Positions 63,104-64,000 of a stretch of 64,000 nucleotides of DNA are shown here, one piece after another; within the stretch, counting starts at the first letter, position 1; every line of letters starts with the position of its first letter. Location of the stretch: contig JAVHLK010000001.1 in NCBI GenBank assembly GCA_031082285.1, forward strand, positions 1 through 64,000, read 5' to 3'. Source of the DNA: Desulfomonilaceae bacterium (lineage in GTDB: Bacteria > Desulfobacterota > Desulfomonilia > Desulfomonilales > Desulfomonilaceae). A model generated the notes under the pieces. That model worked only from the letters and a program-made list of their open reading frames with translations, was not told the DNA's origin and ran no database searches. The position numbers were made by a program, and so were the translations under genes.

Positions 63104-64000
63104 TCAGAGATTGTAGCCCACTTCGCCATGGGCGGCAGTGTCCACGCCGGCGTCCTCTTCTTCCTCAGTCACGCGGAGTCCGACAAGGGCCTTCACCACG
63201 AAGAGTATAGCAGCCGTTGCCACCGCGCAATAAAGAATAGTGGCCACAACTCCGACTGCCTGCACGCCCAACTGCGACGCGTTGCCGAGAAACAAACCGT
63301 CGGCTCCGTCCGCGTTGATCAGCGTTGAGGCGAAAAGGCCCGTAGCAAGGGTCCCCCACACGCCTCCAACGCCGTGGATACCTACTACATCCAGGGAATC
63401 GTCGTACCCCAAACGATCTTTGGCAAGCACCGCCAGATAGCAGATGACGCCTGCAACTCCTCCGATCACCAGCGCGGCCGTTGTCCCTACATATCCGCAC
63501 GCCGGTGTAATGGAACCCAAGCCTGCAACCGCACCGGACGCAAATCCCAACGTTGTGGGCTTCTCCTTCAAGATCCACTCTGCAAAGACCCATGAGAGGG
63601 CCCCTGTCGCAGCAGCCATGTGCGTAACCAGGAATGCGTTGCCTGCCACTCCGTCCGCTGCAAGCCGGCTCCCTGCGTTGAATCCAAACCAACCGAACCA
63701 GAGCAGTCCGATGCCCAGCAAGGTCAATGTCAGGTTGTGGGGTATGAAAGCTCTTGTGCCGTACCCTCTCCGTTTCCCTACTATGATTGCTGCCGTAAGC
63801 GCTGCCACGCCGCAGTTGAGATGGACCACCAAGCCCCCTGCAAAGTCCAGGCACCCCAGCTCTTGGAGCCATCCTCCGCCCCAGACCCAATGACAAATCG
63901 GCGCGTACACCACGGTAATCCAGAGAATGGTGAAGATGACGTATGCTTTGAACTTCATCCGCTCAGCCACCGCACCGGATATGAGCGCCGGCGTGATGAT
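63104..64000 (-). CDS. amt: Ammonium transporter (Amt family), N-terminal part beyond the window end
   Basis: The C-terminal 298 residues of an Amt channel run off the right edge; the frame is still open at 64000 with IITPALISGAVAERM. Visible are the twin pore histidines (VVHLNCG and GIHGVGGVWG), CGYVGTTAALVIGG and several membrane spans. The cytoplasmic C-terminal tail (LVGLRVTEEEEDAGVDTAAHGE) is the usual PII contact. It is 68 bp upstream of glnB on the same strand, the classical amtB-glnK arrangement in reversed order. The missing part would be roughly 100 or more residues. Confidence 0.93.
   Translation of the reverse strand: MITPALISGAVAERMKFKAYVIFTILWITVVYAPICHWVWGGGWLQELGCLDFAGGLVVHLNCGVAALTAAIIVGKRRGYGTRAFIPHNLTLTLLGIGLLWFGWFGFNAGSRLAADGVAGNAFLVTHMAAATGALSWVFAEWILKEKPTTLGFASGAVAGLGSITPACGYVGTTAALVIGGVAGVICYLAVLAKDRLGYDDSLDVVGIHGVGGVWGTLATGLFASTLINADGADGLFLGNASQLGVQAVGVVATILYCAVATAAILFVVKALVGLRVTEEEEDAGVDTAAHGEVGYNL

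Overview
The window looks like chromosomal DNA from an anaerobic, Gram-negative bacterium of the Desulfobacterota (deltaproteobacterial) type, perhaps Desulfomonile-like. This is inferred from gene content: 4-hydroxybutyryl-CoA dehydratase, branched-chain acid ABC transport with acyl-CoA ligases, DUF3786, an Isf-type flavoprotein, an MglA-like GTPase, HldE (LPS heptose synthesis) and a full GlnE/GlnA/PII/Amt set. No rRNA, tRNA, CRISPR array or intact insertion sequence was recognised.

Positions 1-4000 form a small accessory patch: a DUF4365 protein coupled to an apparent 3' remnant of a type I restriction hsdR gene, then a HigB toxin with a HigA-ImmA/IrrE fusion antitoxin under a promoter whose spacer is filled by a perfect inverted repeat. 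Next come a 108-bp element with perfect 13-bp terminal inverted repeats and a DUF3786 protein. Positions 5031-9829 are a six-gene plus-strand cluster: Cys-rich exported protein, membrane-anchored HMA-SurA_N fusion, DUF2318/FtrD-like protein, MacB/FtsX-type permease, LolD/MacB-type ATPase, second CC-repeat exported protein. Nearly every extracytoplasmic part carries paired cysteines, which suggests a metal or redox function. I consider this the best candidate for an undescribed system.

Positions 10212-20648 hold an organic-acid locus. On the minus strand a cupin-XRE regulator, a small CGGC protein and a 4-hydroxybutyryl-CoA dehydratase with all four cluster ligands are arranged in line. Divergent from them run an SDR, an acyl-CoA ligase and a complete Liv-type ABC transporter (SBP, LivH, LivM, LivG, LivF). 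glnE (21041-24073) follows, then a small YkgJ-like protein and a VIT-VWA protein.

Positions 26639-39707 are signalling-rich. They hold a flavoprotein, a Ser/Thr kinase fused to a CRP-like cNBD and winged helix, a CheW-reminiscent protein, an MglA-like GTPase, a roadblock protein and a DUF4388 protein, all on one strand. After these come a coupled multi-PAS histidine kinase and REC-PAS-TPR regulator, and an FGE-like/TPR/PDZ protein. A divergent Ser/Gly/Tyr repeat exported protein and a putative lipoprotein follow.

Positions 41305-64000 are mostly core metabolism and envelope: aconitase, MBL hydrolase, a tandem hotdog protein, thiolase, Asd, a LolA-like protein, HldE, a fused ThiD-ThiN, MoaA, a GT2 glycosyltransferase, NadE, and finally glnA, glnB and amt (cut by the window end). 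GlnA keeps the adenylylated tyrosine and PII keeps the uridylylated tyrosine, so with GlnE the window holds most of a classical nitrogen-control cascade.
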